Notes: generated by a model not told the origin, from the letters alone. A stretch of 64,000 bases of DNA from Cymodocea nodosa (GCA_036874045.1 JAZBRI010000004.1:5456001-5520000); one strand, 5' to 3'; numbered from the stretch's first letter, positions 12,301 to 25,542 are shown. A program made the numbers and translations.

Positions 12301-15300
12301 TATTTCTGTCATTTTAAGGAAATACCATAATTCATAGCAGATTTTGCTATAAAGGCTTTGATAATATAGTATAATTTCTCCTTTCATTCAAAAAAACTGA
12401 TACAGTTCTCTATAATGTAATTATTTTTAAAATATTGACAAATACTATTGAAAAGTCATCAGCAAAACAACTGAAAAAGCTTCATGTCAAGAGAATAAAA
12501 GCAAATAAAAGTAAACAAAATGCTGATTAAAACAGTAACAATTGAAAAAGCTCAGAAAGAAAGATAAAAAAGGTCCATAGGTCTGCTAAAAAGAACCCAG
12601 CGTGCAAGCATCACTTGATTCTTTGAACAAGAACAAGATTGTCTGTTTATCCATCTGAACATGCTTATCGCCCACTATATTCATTTTGGCAAAAGAGAAA
12701 CTTTACTGTTTGAATTGATGAAAAATTGAAGTTTTGAAACATGGATTAGATTTCTAACAAAAGAACACAACTTTGAGCATCACATACAACTATAATGAGG
12801 TGTGTGTTCTATTGAAGGAAGAAATAATGTAATGTGTTATTAATTAGGCTACTAGAGTCACTGTAGGAAATTGTGATTGGCATATTGTTTTCAAATAAAC
12901 TATGACAATTACATTAATTTGATTTAAAATGTTTCAACACCATAAATAAATGATTACATGATTTTAAATTTATGATGATTTCTAGGAAATAATGTAAAGC
13001 ATAAACCACACAGGGAAAAAACTAAATCGCAATTATAGAAAAGAAGCTAACCATCTTCTTATAGTTCTGAAGGAATTGAATATGGATGTCTGTTTGCGCA
13101 ATCCTTGCTTCCCAGAAAATGCCAATTGAAGCACAATTGGCAACCAGGATTGGTATCCTTCTCTAACTAACCGATCCACCTCATCAACTACCTGGAAACT
13201 GGCAGCATGTTTAGCTCTTCCTTGCAAAATGTAATGAAAAGGAAACATTGAATAAGTGTAGAATAGTCAATAAAGCTGTAACTATCTTGATCAAAAAGTT
13301 ATGATTCTGTTGTAAATGATGTCAAGCATTGTCTTCAAGGAAGGTATCTGTCATAATTGGGTATGATGTGGGAACAAGGATTGCTCTTTATCATTGATAA
13401 TTTTTTTCCTCTTATCAGAAGAAAATGTCTAATATGAGCTGCCAAAGTGAATGGCCAAGAAATGCAATGCAACACAAAACAGTGACGATAAAGATGAATA
13501 TTTTTGACGAAAAGAAATAATTAGTCCCAAAATCAAAAATAAGTTTACTTGTGACAAAATTGTATCAACTTGGCTGATTTATAGATCACAGTTATCTCAG
13601 TCCTACAATAAAATAGAAAATCACAGGACGAGATGAAATTCCATGAAACAATTGTCTTAATCAGAGGCCAAAGAAGAACAGAAAAATAGATAAACACAAA
13701 TAGCACGAGATTGGCTAGACTATGATTTGGAGATACGCCTATCAAGTAGGGGGCACATATTGAGGGGATTATTGATAAAAAATTTAAAACATTCTTCTGA
13801 TTTTTTTCACAGGTTATTTTACAAGAAACTTTTACAAGAAAACCAAAAAAATTAGCAGGTAGATAAAGAAAATTAATACCAACTTAGCAAATAAAAATGT
13901 CTGTTGATGAAAGTAACCTTCCATGGAAAATTGCACAACACTTACCAGATATTCCAAGTGTTCTAAACTGAAGCCCTTTGTGGTTTTAATATGATCCACA
14001 AGCCTTCCAGGAGTTGCAACCAATATGTCTACATAGCTTTCAAGGTCAAACTGTAAATGTAAATCTTCAGAATCAATAGGCATACCCATGTCAAAGTTGG
14101 GCCTTTTGACTAGCTCAGAGATCTCTTTTTCTATTGAAGATTGACCAACTGCTAAACCAACATGGAGACCAACTGCAGGAGCAACAACATCAAAAACTTG
14201 CTTCACCTAAATAAAAAGTTAACAGAATTAAGATACCATATTGGCATAAAGCAAACAACATAGAAGAAACAATTTTGCAAAATCATTGTTGTTAAAAATG
14301 GGGAGAATGGCCTTTTAAACACCATTTAAATATTTTTTAGCTTAAATTATTAGTTTTGAAAATACAGGAAAAATGGGTTGAAAATGACCAATTTCTGTTT
14401 AAACACTCCTTTTCCACTTTTAAAGGAAAAATGACCATTTCCAATTTGGACCGTTTAAATGGATGCTTTTCTTATTTTTTGGATTTTTTGAGAGGTTCAT
14501 TTATTTATCAGATTTTACTTTTTGAATTGTTATCATTGACATGATTGTCACTGTTTTGATATTTTACCTTGTTTTAAACTTTGATTGTGTTTCGTATGAG
14601 TGCTTTTTAACTAATAAATACACATTCAAAAATGCACTTTTGATTTATGTTGCATGCAATTGAATGAAATGTTGTTTTATCTAATTATTTTGATAATAGT
14701 GATGATTGTATACATGTAAGTATATTTAACTATTTACAACCTATACCATTCGTTCAAAAAACTCCCATTTTAGCCCACATTTTTAAAAATATTGTTTTAA
14801 AAATTTGATAAAGAACAGTGTTGCAAATTATGTTTTACTAATTTGGTTGGTAAAGAAAAGGTTCATAACATTCCAAATAAAATACAAGCTTAAGAATGAG
14901 TTAACTTTGATAATACGAGCTTTATAGTGTTACAATACACATTTTAAAAGACCAAGATTTTTAAAGCACCTGCATTGCCAAATCACGTGTAGGCACTACA
15001 ATTAAAGCACGCAAGCATCTTATCTTTCTTGTGGAAAGCATCTGCACAATTGGTAAAGCATAGGCTAGTGTTTTCCCACTTCCTGTTGGTGAATTCACAC
15101 AAATGTCCCGTTCAAAACTACATGGCCCAATTGTCGTCTGCCATACAGCTAATTGCACAGGAAATAGATACTGATAACCCATTGTTTGCAAGGCATTTTC
15201 CAACCTGAGGTAAAGAAGTATTTTTCACCAGTGAAAGAGGAGAGAAATTTGAATTACAAACAAAAAATAAAGGTTGACCTAGTTCTGGACTACAATTATA

Positions 15301-16799
15301 ATTTACTCCTGATGCGGGTAGATAATAAAGATTGCAAATTCATAATAGAATACAGGATTAGTTTTTATAACAATCTAAAATTCAAACAACCAACATTAAT
15401 TACAAAAAAACTATTCTTCTGGAAAATTTCCACCATTCTTTTCTTTTGACTTTGTCTTTGGAATGTAGATAAGTTCAGAAAACAAACTAGCTGTGTTCAT
15501 GACTCAGAATTTAATAGCAACATCAACAAAGTTGAGCTACAGATATGACATTGTCATAACAAAAAGGAATAATACTTATAGGACATAAGGGGAATGGAAT
15601 ATGCATATTTCAATAATAATGTCAAAGGATGCAAAACTGAATAATCAAGTCAACGTTACATCAAAAATAAATGCAGGTCTTGTACCTGTGGTTCCAACAA
15701 GATTCTTCCTTACCCTTTTCAAAAAGAAAAAAAACAAGTAATGCAGGTTTTATCTAATAAAGTGTCTCACTTCTATGAAGCCAAAAGAAGACCTCTACAT
15801 GTAATGTAAATGTCACTCGCATGTATAGAACTGAAGTGACCTAGAACATGGACACACTAACTACTGAAAAAACAGTAAAAGAAATTAATTGAACATGAAG
15901 AAGTGCACATTTACAAAATTATAAAGCTAGAATACAGTGATAAATTAATCAGCATTCACTGGTAAAACAAACTTTGGATAGATACAGTTCCTACATACTG
16001 TAAAAGTTACAAACCTCAAGAATAATTAAATGAAATACTATATGGAAAATGGTTAACACATACAATAACTAACCACATCAAGATTCAACTAGAGAAAATA
16101 TAAATAAATTAGATGAGTCATAACCTGGGGTCCAGGCAAGGGAGCTGGTTGATGGGACATTCTTTGAATTTATCAATATCCAAAGGCTTCCTCATCCAGT
16201 GCAGTAGCGGTTGATGTTTTAATGAATTTGAGTCCTACATTTTCAAAGATGATTATGAATCACGGTATCTAAAGCCTTAAAACTTAATTAAAAATTTTTG
16301 ATACACTGAAGAAGAAAGGATTGATCTGTTAAAATAAGGGAAAATTAAAGGTAAATGCAAAAATAACCTTGCTTCAACAGACCTTTTCATCATCATCAGA
16401 AGAACTAGTACTCGAGTCACTTGCCAAGGCATTGAAGAATTCCTCATCTGATTTAGACATCTCCAACAACAAATGGCCACCCCCACTTGCACTGACTGCA
16501 TTCTTTTCTGCCAAGTGTTCATTTCTCTTACGCCTCCTCATCTGATTCACTTTTGCATCATCCTGTATCACCTCCACAACTCCATCATACTTGCTCTCCA
16601 CTTCACTCTTCTTCTTCTTGCTCTTCTTCTTCTGCTTCTCATTCATCTTGTCTTTATTCTCCTTCTGCTCAATGCAGACTTTGCAGTCTTCATCTCCCCC
16701 CTCCTCCCCCTCCCCACAATTCTTCTTCTTTTCTATGTTGTCTTCCTCTGATCCGAGATGCTTCCTCTTCATCTTCCTTCTCTCCTTTGATGATGCCAT
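3349..16799 (-). CDS. RH1: DEAD-box ATP-dependent RNA helicase, RH1 type (DDX51/Dbp6-like)
   Basis: Ten exons join in frame with GT-AG borders: 16383-16799, 16125-16234, 14970-15204, 13946-14206, 13052-13191, 10578-10755, 9613-9800, 9024-9228, 3519-3624, 3349-3431 (1,923 nt, 640 residues). Visible helicase motifs: Q-motif region FPVQ near 190, motif I SPTGSGKT 214-221, Ia PTRDLA, motif II DEVD 344-347, SAT 408-410, SDAMTRGMD near 527-535, and HRAGRTARAG 556-565. The sequence GVERGF, LDLHHA and LPEKLESY place it with plant RH1, whose yeast and animal relatives (Dbp6/DDX51) act in 60S ribosome biogenesis. Exon 1 is a 139-residue Lys-rich then Ser/Asp-rich extension, compatible with nucleolar location by inference. 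The family members I know are shorter at the N-terminus. The start is the first ATG of the open exon. The last intron is only 87 bp. Confidence 0.93.
3432..3518 (-). other. 87-bp in-frame intron of RH1
   Basis: Donor ACTG|GTGATG and acceptor CTAACAG|CTATGG, with a pyrimidine-rich 3' end. The interval is open in the RH1 frame and divisible by three, so an ORF scan fuses the last two exons. Removing it gives ICATAMEKL, which aligns without gap to the known RH1 C-terminus; that is why I call it an intron. Confidence 0.75.
4500..6850 (-). mobile_element. Decayed retroelement gag/ORF1-like sequence with CCHC zinc knuckles
   Basis: Inside RH1 intron 8. Read on the minus strand, 6,380-6,480 encodes ECRDP in one frame and then KCQVCKVGHRAGTC in the next frame. 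This is a CCHC knuckle pair of the kind found in plant gag-like/LINE ORF1 proteins, broken by a frameshift and with one residue missing from the second knuckle spacing. Around it are many short frames with stops. The boundaries are approximate and the exact family is unresolved; the opposite-strand ORFs here are not genes. Confidence 0.55.
6931..8200 (-). mobile_element. 5'-truncated L1-type LINE (ORF2 3' end) in RH1 intron 8
   Basis: On the minus strand, 8,166-7,882 encodes CKPPKQGGLGFRAFRLLKQ, the conserved stretch downstream of plant LINE reverse transcriptase. Then 7,496-7,191 encodes a zf-RVT-like segment (CDPCESADKDVEHLYFGC...W). The AT-rich tail ends in a short A run (plus-strand T run at 6,931-6,937). 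No target-site duplication was identified. The 5' limit is approximate. Confidence 0.75.
11760..12070 (-). mobile_element. RTE-type LINE reverse transcriptase fossil in RH1 intron 5
   Basis: Read on the minus strand with several frameshifts and stops, this gives KKDLYMIFIDLKRIYVRVPR, then YIKGIYERVVTSVKTIGRE and a LHQGFSLL-like segment. These match the order of the RTE-clade reverse transcriptase palm (FIDLEKAYDRVPR ... GLHQGSALSP). It is clearly non-coding now. Confidence 0.65.
14281..14850. repeat. Non-autonomous transposon-like repeat, copy 1 (RH1 intron 3)
   Basis: An AT-rich segment of about 560 bp containing complementary CCATTTAAA/TTTAAATGG motifs. Its interior resembles 43,795-44,300 in the same order (CATTGACAT.AT, then GCAATTGAATGAAAT/GTAATTGAATTATAA, then TAATTATTTTGAT.AT). 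The ends are loosely inverted (GTTGTTAAAAATGGGG against TTTTTAAAAATGTGGG in reverse complement). I infer a MITE-like element; the superfamily is unknown. Confidence 0.5.
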
Positions 16800-18368
16800 G
16801 CAGGCAGAGCTGCAGAGTGCAGAAATTAGAAATTAAAGAAAGATTTAGGTGGGGAATTTTTGAAGAAAACAAGAAAAACACTGAGTTGGACATGGTTTCC
16901 TAACTTGCCAAAGTAATCCAGACTACAAAAGGTAAATGAAATAATTTAGCCTAACATTTTTTTCAGAAAAATGGACATAGACGTAACAACAAGGTGTTCT
17001 CTGTCGGCACATAAAATCCAGGTCATCCAACATATGTTTAAATATTTAACTACCAAGATTAAATCAAAAAAAACACCAAGGAAATCAAGGCATTCCCATG
17101 TAGACCACTTCTCCTCCATCATCCAGCTGGTTTTTTGTGTCCTACATCATATTAGTAATGGCAATGCGTCAGATTTGGATCAGGTCCACTACAACCCAAA
17201 TCCATCATTTTTCATGGGTCCAAGTCTAGGTCTAGAACTGCAATTTGGGATTTATACCCAAACCCATGATTTTTACGAGTATGGAACTGGGTCATAGGTA
17301 TGATGACCCAACTAGATATGGTGGAACATTGTTGGAAATCACACAATCCCTGTGATAGGGCCCAAAACATCACACTTAACCCTGTGACTAGGTTCAAAAC
17401 GATTAGTCATCTCAATCATACGCATGATACCACAATTTAACCCTTTGTAGTTGGATACAAATCATAATCATTCTATAATTATCACAAAATGCACATATGC
17501 TACAATTCTCTCGGCAAATAGGTGAAGCATGCAAAAATTACATCCTTATGTCGTATGCACCCATAATGCATCATAATATGTTAATCCTTACAACAGTGCA
17601 CTTAACTTAATAATTTTGCACAAGCATGCCCATACATAATTTTCCTCTACAAAAATAGTGAAACGGATATGCATGAACTATAACCTTCCCATTTAAATAG
17701 TCATTATACACAATAAGTCACAAATTCTTAGAAATAATGCACATGAGCAAAATGATCAAGGCATGAGTACGATAAAGCATATACATGCAATGTCACATCC
17801 TATTCATACTGATGTATATAGCATATATACATAACTCAACATAATCGAGAAGAAATTCATGCATTAATCAATAATGAAGGTGCAATGGTAAATAATATGA
17901 AAACTTTTAGACTAATAATTGAAAACTTACAAACTAGGGTCAAAATCGCAAATTTCCCAAACCCCTTCTTCTTTCTCCTCCTCCTCCTCCTCCTCCTTCC
18001 TCCCAACGATTTCCTCCCTGGATCTGCTAGCAACCTCCCAATCTCGCGCCGGCGACGCCCGTTCCTCGCGCACGTCCTCCGCTCGACACACGGATGACCA
18101 CGTGCACAAATCGTTGAACAGTCGCTACCTCACGCCAGTCCTCCTTCATGCACGCGCAAATCACCACCGACGGACTCCCATACACCGCCGGAGCTCGTGC
18201 AACCGACACCTTCCTCTCCGTGCGCCCCTCGCTCGATGCACGGACGAACTCACACCTCTCCGGGGATCCTCACGCGCCGCCAGAGCCTGCCAGACGACGC
18301 AGCGATCGTCCCTCTCGCCGGTAGTCTTAACCTTCGCACGCTCAACACCCACTTCTAATTGTTATAGG

Positions 18369-18400
18369 AAAATAATAATAATAATAATAATAATAATAAA
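18369..18400. repeat. (AAT)n microsatellite
   Basis: An uninterrupted AAT/ATA trinucleotide run of about 32 bp. Confidence 0.9.
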
Positions 18401-20372
18401 CTGTTCCTCCCTTTCCGCCCTCGTCACCCACTTCTAATTTCTTTATTATTATTAATTTACTTTTCCTTTATTACCCTTATTTTCTTATTGATCTCAAAGT
18501 TCATCTTCCTTGGAAATCCTCAAACATATCATTCTCCGTCAATTTTTTGTATTATTCTGTTCACAAGTACTCTCCAGCAATCTTTTCATACACTTATATT
18601 CAATAATTACTAATCATTCTCTTTCTCTTACTCTCTTAAGATAATCACAAAATAATAAGTAATACCTTTTTCGTAGTTCGGTGGCACACAGCAGCGTGAT
18701 TTTTCATATGATTCTCTTCTTACCGTTTTTGTGTTTATTAATTAGGTTAATTTTTCGTATACCTCTAATATAATTGACAATTTTTTAAATATTCTTTATC
18801 TACCAATACTTTCACCGATAAATAAATAATTGACAATTCTTAATATTCTTTATTTTTTTTCTGCTCTTTTAATTTTACAAATGTTTACGTTTAGAAAAAC
18901 AATATTTAAACTCAAAATAACGGAAAAACCGACGGATCACTTTTTAGGCAAATTTCAATCTAATAAAAAATCTACAAAGTATCGATATCATGCTATTTGT
19001 CTCGCTTTCACATGTACCATAATCATTACATTCACAAAAAAGTTTACATGCATGCAATCATTCATTTATTCACGGTAAAAAGCGAACTAATGCCTGACAA
19101 GTAATCTATCTACAACCAAAAAAAAATTAAATTAAAAAAAATGCTGCACATGTAAAACTACAGTCTTAATATACACAAGGTACAAAATATATTCTAATAA
19201 TTTATAAATTTAACAAAATAAACAAAGAATACTAAATTAACAAATACATCTTTAGGTGCATTTACATCTACTACCAAACATCTACTCTTGTAATAACTTT
19301 GAAGTTAAATGTATTTAGATAAAAGTAGAATCAAGATAGATAATCATTTGAGAAGTTTTCGTGCAATACCTATAGACAGTAATGTTGAATTTACTTAAGC
19401 ATTGACAAATTATAAGTGTGCGTGACACTTACTTAATTTACATGTCAATGTTGTAGATTTTATCTCAGTCAATAATCTCAACTAAGTTAATAGATAAGAC
19501 CACTTAAATTACAACTACATATTCTTCACTACAACAAAATCAAGTATGAATATATATTTCTCTCAACAATATCATCGAACGGTCACATATTTTCCTATAA
19601 TCAAACTTTAAATACCTTGAGTTACCTTTGAGACAAGTCAAATATATATTATCATAAATCATATACATAATATCATCGTATCCTAATGATTGGGTTTCAT
19701 AATTAATATGATCAATTCATCAATTATTTATTTCCATATATGATAAGTTAACCACTAAATAGAAATAATTGCACAAGTCCCACACTATTGCCCAATATTT
19801 CAAAATATAAGGCATCCACGTAACAGACAATAATCACATATCATAAAATACATAAATCAACTATATTATGCATCATCATTCATCATATTATACACATAGT
19901 CAGAATAAACCACAATAAGCAACACCACTAAGAGACAATCATCAATATTGTGTCACGCACAACAATAAATAAATATGCGCCGCCGATAATCAAAATATAA
20001 GATTAATGCAGTCAAGCACCTCACGACTGCAAGTTTTTCTTATTATAGGCTAATTAGGTTACCACCACTATTAATTACCATGATATACAATAATCAACTT
20101 AATGATTACATGATTAACTATATTAAGCAATAATTGACATTTTAAACTTCAACTCACACACATAATCACCATGACAATCAACAAAATAAAATACATAAAT
20201 ATCACATTTTAGTAAATAAAAGGAAAAGGAAGGAAGGAAGGATTACTTACAATAATGAAGATGAAAATCTCCAAAAATAAAAACCCTTCTTCCCTTCGTC
20301 GGAACACTCCAAAGCAAGATGGCCTTTCTTTCTTTGATTGTTTCTTTGAATTTTCTTCTTGGGTTTTTTCTA

Positions 20373-20960
20373 ACTAAAACGCACCCCTAAAACCTCTCCC
20401 TCTTGAGTTAAAATTTTTATTAGTTTTGTTATGTCATGTCCTCCAAGACTACGTCCACGACCTCTTGTGGTAGAAAAGGTGACTTCAGCTTGTCTACCAT
20501 GCATCTTTGTTCTTATTTCATAACTCTTTAACATTTGTGTTGCAGTGTCAAGAGAAGGAAGAGAGGGTTTCAACGAAGCAGATTCATAACGACTTCCTAA
20601 ACCATTTAAAAGCCAAAAAATAATATTAATATTCTATTCTTCAACCTTCTTTCTGATGGTTTTAAGCTCATCTGAAAGATTTTTGAAACATCTCAAATAT
20701 TCATTTAAATCAGAAACATTTCCTCTTCTTAGAGTTTGAATTTGATAAAACAAGAAAAAATCTTTCTCTTTCAAATGTTGTGCAAAACTAGCACGTAAAG
20801 TTTGCTACACTTCAAATGAAAACTCAACATGCACAATCAAACTTAGAACTTCTTCAATGAGAGTTCCTATATCTCTCCATATCTCTGACAATTGTATTTC
20901 TTCCTTCACTTGCAGATTCACTTGATCTAACCACATTACTAGTCTTACCCCGCATCTTCA
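20373..20960 (-). mobile_element. Ty1/Copia gag fossil
   Basis: On the minus strand the sequence reads QTLRRGNVSDLNEYLRCFKN, then LSDELKTIRKKVEE, a stop, and WLLNGLGSRYES, followed by an Arg/Gly-rich tail. This is the order of the UBN2-type gag domain of plant Copia retrotransposons (LQ...G...YL..FK...D.L; WLLNGLG..YE). Several in-frame stops lie upstream, so it is dead. No protease, integrase or LTR could be attached. Confidence 0.7.
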
Positions 20961-21528
20961 CCATGTAGAGATCAAAACATCTAAATAACTAGATCGTCAA
21001 CATGAATAAGATTTGAGAAACTAACTAACCAGTAGCACGTAGAGCGTCGCTAGTGAAGTTTTTATAGACAAAAGATACAATCAGATAATAATCTAAAACT
21101 TGATCTGACTACAAACAAAACATCTTAACTATTCATAATGATCTAATAAAAAAACTAAAAATAGACACAACAATTTAACAACCCAATAATAATAACTAAC
21201 TATTCGATAACATTTCCATCTAATAACAAACTTCATATTTGCGACCTTGTTAAATATCAAACTAAAAGTTTTGTACTCAGGTATGAGTAACCACTCGTAA
21301 AATGGAATCATAATCTCTCATGTTTACACAAGTAATTGCAAAAAAATGTTTGTTGAATAGAGTTATCAAGAGTCTGCTCACGTGAGGTTCGCATATTTTA
21401 CCTTAAATGGAATAAACTTTTGTTGTGAATTATTTTGAAGAAAATATGCAGGTGTGTGCTTGGATGATATGATATGTTTTAACATAGAACCAAAATTTCA
21501 ATAAAACAAAGGTGTCTTTTTTTCTTTA

Positions 21529-21545
21529 GGGGGGGGAGGGGGGGG
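21529..21545. repeat. Interrupted poly-G tract
   Basis: A G run interrupted by a single A, a strong strand-asymmetric homopolymer in AT-rich surroundings. Confidence 0.9.
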
Positions 21546-23194
21546 CTTGTCTTTTTCAATCTTCTTGATGTATGAACTTGTTGTTGTCAAAGATAACACA
21601 AGAATTGAAAAAGATAATACAAGAATACTAACGCTGTTAATGTTACGACGAATACTGAACTTACTGACTTTATTATCTTGCGTGAATAATGATGAGATGA
21701 CGTCAAGAGAAATACAATTTAATTGTTTTATTTTTCTTTGAAGTTGGCTGAACCGCTTTTGCGAGCCTTTTACTCAATTGTCGAGGCATAATTGGGTGCT
21801 TGCTTTATCTTAATTTAAGTATCTCGTTAGTAGAAAATCAACAACCTTAGATAACATAAATTAATAAATACTATTATTATTACGAAATAAAACTCAAATT
21901 TGGACCACGGAGATGACGTCGGTACCGTGTGACGTCACACAACGGTGGTCACGTTGATGTGTCCGTTGATCACGTCGTTTAACCAACCGACGTACCTGAC
22001 AACTAACATGAATTATTTATCACCTTCTTATCGTCTACGTCGTGTCGCAGTTATTTATTTGGAAGCACGACGGTGCAGAAGAATAAACCAATTTAACATA
22101 TCATATCCATATAATTCAATGATTAACTCAACTCCTTCCCACATGACATGACATGACATTTTACGCATTAGGAATACATAAACAACATACACAAGTAGAA
22201 GAATAAAATAATTTAACATAATCATATATTTATCAATTGAATCGGGCTAAATTGTACCAATCTAATTCGACACTGTCTGTTATTGTTTTTACATTTTTCA
22301 TTGTTAATCCTTAATAATTATTTCTTATATTTAAATGTTAATATTATTCAGTAATCGTTACTAAACTTATTATTAATACGTAGACTTATTTTTATACACC
22401 GTGACGAAAAATATAAATAATATGATTGCAAAAAAAGGTAGCTTTAAGACGTTACCTAAAAATGCAACTTACGTTTATAAATAGGTGCATTTACTTTCAA
22501 TTAATTTAGTAGGTGAGTCATTTAAGATTCTTTTGATTAGTTAAAAATGTCTGAGAAACAAAATATATGACACATGAGATTAAATTTTAAGTATTTAAAA
22601 AGACCTATTCTTATAAATTTTCACTTTTATATACTTTTAATGTTCACCAAAAACTTACATTTATAAATTAATTATTAGAGAGACCTTGGTGTATGTCAAA
22701 ATGGTGAGGACCATACATGATGGAACGCTAATGAATAATGATCGTTAGATTGTCCATGTGACATTTTTTAAACTCTTCTCGCTCGTAACTTTAACTTAAA
22801 TTTAGAAGTATTTGTCGTGTATGAATCTATTCTAATATCATATAAAATATTTTATTTTGAAAATTAATTAATAATAAAAAACTTCGTCGTACGTTAACTC
22901 AAATTTGACTCTTTATCGTATTTTTCAACGTGGAATTTTCCACAACACAATACACATAAAAGTGTATTTTAACAGTGAAGGTTTTCTCTTCTGCTTCGTT
23001 ATTAACATAGATTAAATTTTCTATCACGGTAGAAAAAGGAAACTTTCGACGACAGCAACCGCATTAATACAAACATTAATTAAAATTTTGATTTTGCTGA
23101 CCGTAGTAGCTTCCGAATTCATTCAGTCCTCTTCCGGGCCGAAGACTTCGCCGCCGGACCACGGACGTATTAATTGGACGAAGCTTTCGGTTTC

Positions 23195-23216
23195 ATATAT
23201 ATATATATATATATAT
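23195..23216. repeat. (AT)n microsatellite
   Basis: A perfect AT dinucleotide run of about 22 bp. Confidence 0.9.
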
Positions 23217-24278
23217 GGTATCATTTTTATTCAAGTTACAAAGTTAAATTTTCTTCTTTAAAAGTCTTATGTCATAATAAAAAATAATAATAATAATCAA
23301 TCGTAGCATTTGTTCGAAATTCTAAGCGTCAGCGTGTTGGGAGCTGCATATATGCGTCAAATGTAGCATGATTAATCACCGGCTCATGTCTTCCGGAACA
23401 TGTGCTTGGGGTCTACGTACTTGAATAAAATATATAATCTCGATAAACGAAAAAAATTTAAAATTTTTACTTGATAATCAATGTGAAGGTACGTTTAATA
23501 TATATATATCAAGTTGATGAATATTTTAAAATTAAATAATGTTTTTTTTCTAGATACAACACATACATGTGACCTAAATGTCTTTAGTGGTCTTTTACAC
23601 TTAAATGTGCGCCAACGAAGGCGAAAGTTATACAAAGACTTTTCGATTGACTGACTACCTATCTTGATATTATCGTTCCTATCTAAATATTAAAATATGT
23701 TTGTTTAACTCTAAAATTCCTACAATAGTAGGTATTCAATGATAAGTGTGATTGCACCTGAATAAGTAGTGTTAATCTACTTGCTTGTAATTGATATAAT
23801 ATTATTTTGTAATATTTAGATATATAATTTATAAAATAAATAAATAAATAAATAATGTAATTGAAACTAGTAAGACACGGTATTTTAAAATTTTAATATA
23901 AAAGTAATTAATAACAAATGAAAAGCATCTATTACTATTTAAACTTAAATTTAATCTCAAGTAAAACAATTTAAACATATTTATATTAAAAGATTAGAAG
24001 GAGAGAAGTTTCAAAACAGTTAGCTTTGTTTATTTGTTCAAACTGGGGTTGATTCCTAGGACGGTCAGTGGACGACAACTTTACCTGTCATGTGCTTTTA
24101 AGATCGATGCGATCCGATCTGATCCGATTCTCTTTTCCTTTTCCGTTCTTGAGTTCTTCCACCTGACCCCTCCGATTCTTTCCTTGAATATATTACATAT
24201 AACCGTAAAAATATTTTACCCGCCACATATCTGAAATTCGAACCCATCAACCACCTGTTATTTTACTTTCCACATGCA

Positions 24279-24308
24279 TTCTATTCTATTCTATTCTATT
24301 CTATTCTA
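24279..24308. repeat. (TTCTA)6 pentanucleotide repeat
   Basis: About six perfect tandem copies of the pentamer TTCTA. Confidence 0.9.
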
Positions 24309-24889
24309 CGGGTAAATGTGCGGTGCTTTCCAGACCACCACGGAAAGGAATCCATCCCCCTTCCCTGTTCAAGAAAATAATGGCAGGAAGACATGTAATC
24401 TTACTCCTCCCTAGATTCCAGGAAGAATCTGTAGCTCAGGTGCTGCTTTGCAGAAGAAGCAGATTGTATTCAGAGACCGCTCCTGACCGTGCAGATAGAT
24501 ACATTTATTAATTTACGTATTTTGAATCATTTATTCTTGCAAAATTCGAATATCTTTTGTCATCCGGTCAACACAAGCTTGTATGGTTGTGTGATGGATC
24601 ATTCCATTTCACCAGTTTAAATATCACGAATCATTCTCGAGTCTTTTAAAAATATCAGATTCAACAAATATATAAATTTTCTTTCTTTACTTCTTTCTTT
24701 CTTTCTTTCCTTCCTGTAGATGATGATGCTTCTTGTTTACTCCACGGAAAAGAGACGGAGGGCATCAAACCGAGGAAGACGGACCGGACCCGTCGTTCCG
24801 TGAGATCCGGAGGATGTACGATGAAGAATTATTATTATTATTATTTTATTACCAGAATGCCATCTCCTCCACATCCACAAAACAATCAC

Positions 24890-24908
24890 ATATATATATA
24901 TATATATG
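24890..24908. repeat. (AT)n microsatellite upstream of CRK
   Basis: A perfect AT dinucleotide run of about 19 bp. Confidence 0.85.
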
Positions 24909-25542
24909 CTTAGGTTAGCATTGTATGTTATATGCGCTAAAATATAACCGAGGTTAAAATATATCAATGAATGGATATTTTAGTTATTTCACAATAAATG
25001 CTACTTTAACATTCCTTCCTGGTCCAATCACTGGTATTTGTCATTTTATCAACTGCAATTTTTATTTTTATTTTTTCTGTAGATACGTATTATTTCCAAG
25101 AAGTACACAATATAAATTAAAATAGATTAAAATTTGAACTTAATTATATTCATCAATTTTTTTGATTTAAAGAGCAGCAGTTGAAACATAGTGGAAATGA
25201 TTGAATATTAGTATTTAGAGATTTTACTTGTTTAAGTCACGTAAAAGTTGTACCTTAATTTTGGCATTATCACGATTTTTTTATGATATTAGTTTTTTTT
25301 TTTTTTTTCTCTCTCTGATACGAGAAAACGATTCCGTAACTATAAAAAAGGAAATTCGCGGTTTCAAATATCGAAAAAAGAAGAAGAAGCTCATTTGCCA
25401 TACGCACGAAAAACCCGTCTGGCTTCCACTGTAAGAACGAGAACTCAAGAAAGAGATCGCAATGCGATGATTTGGGGTTAGGTTACTGAGAGATCACTGA
25501 TCGCTCCACTTCTCAAACCTCTCTCCTTTCTGTAGATCGGTC

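Larger units (their letters stand above)
16800..25542. other. Gene-poor spacer between RH1 and CRK
   Basis: About 8.7 kb with no supported gene. It holds the RH1 promoter at its left end and the CRK promoter and 5' UTR at its right end. It also contains a GC-rich low-complexity patch (17,960-18,360), a Copia gag fossil (20,373-20,960), an ACGT-rich patch near 21,914-21,993 and several microsatellites. The stretches 17,400-17,900 and 19,150-20,250 look like old LTR-retrotransposon non-coding sequence, but I found no paired LTRs. Confidence 0.6.

Noticed and set aside
17919-18437. 172-codon plus-strand ORF and antisense partners in a GC-rich patch
   Set aside because: Ser/Arg/Thr low complexity, an AAT microsatellite read as poly-Ile, and no recognisable domain or splice structure.
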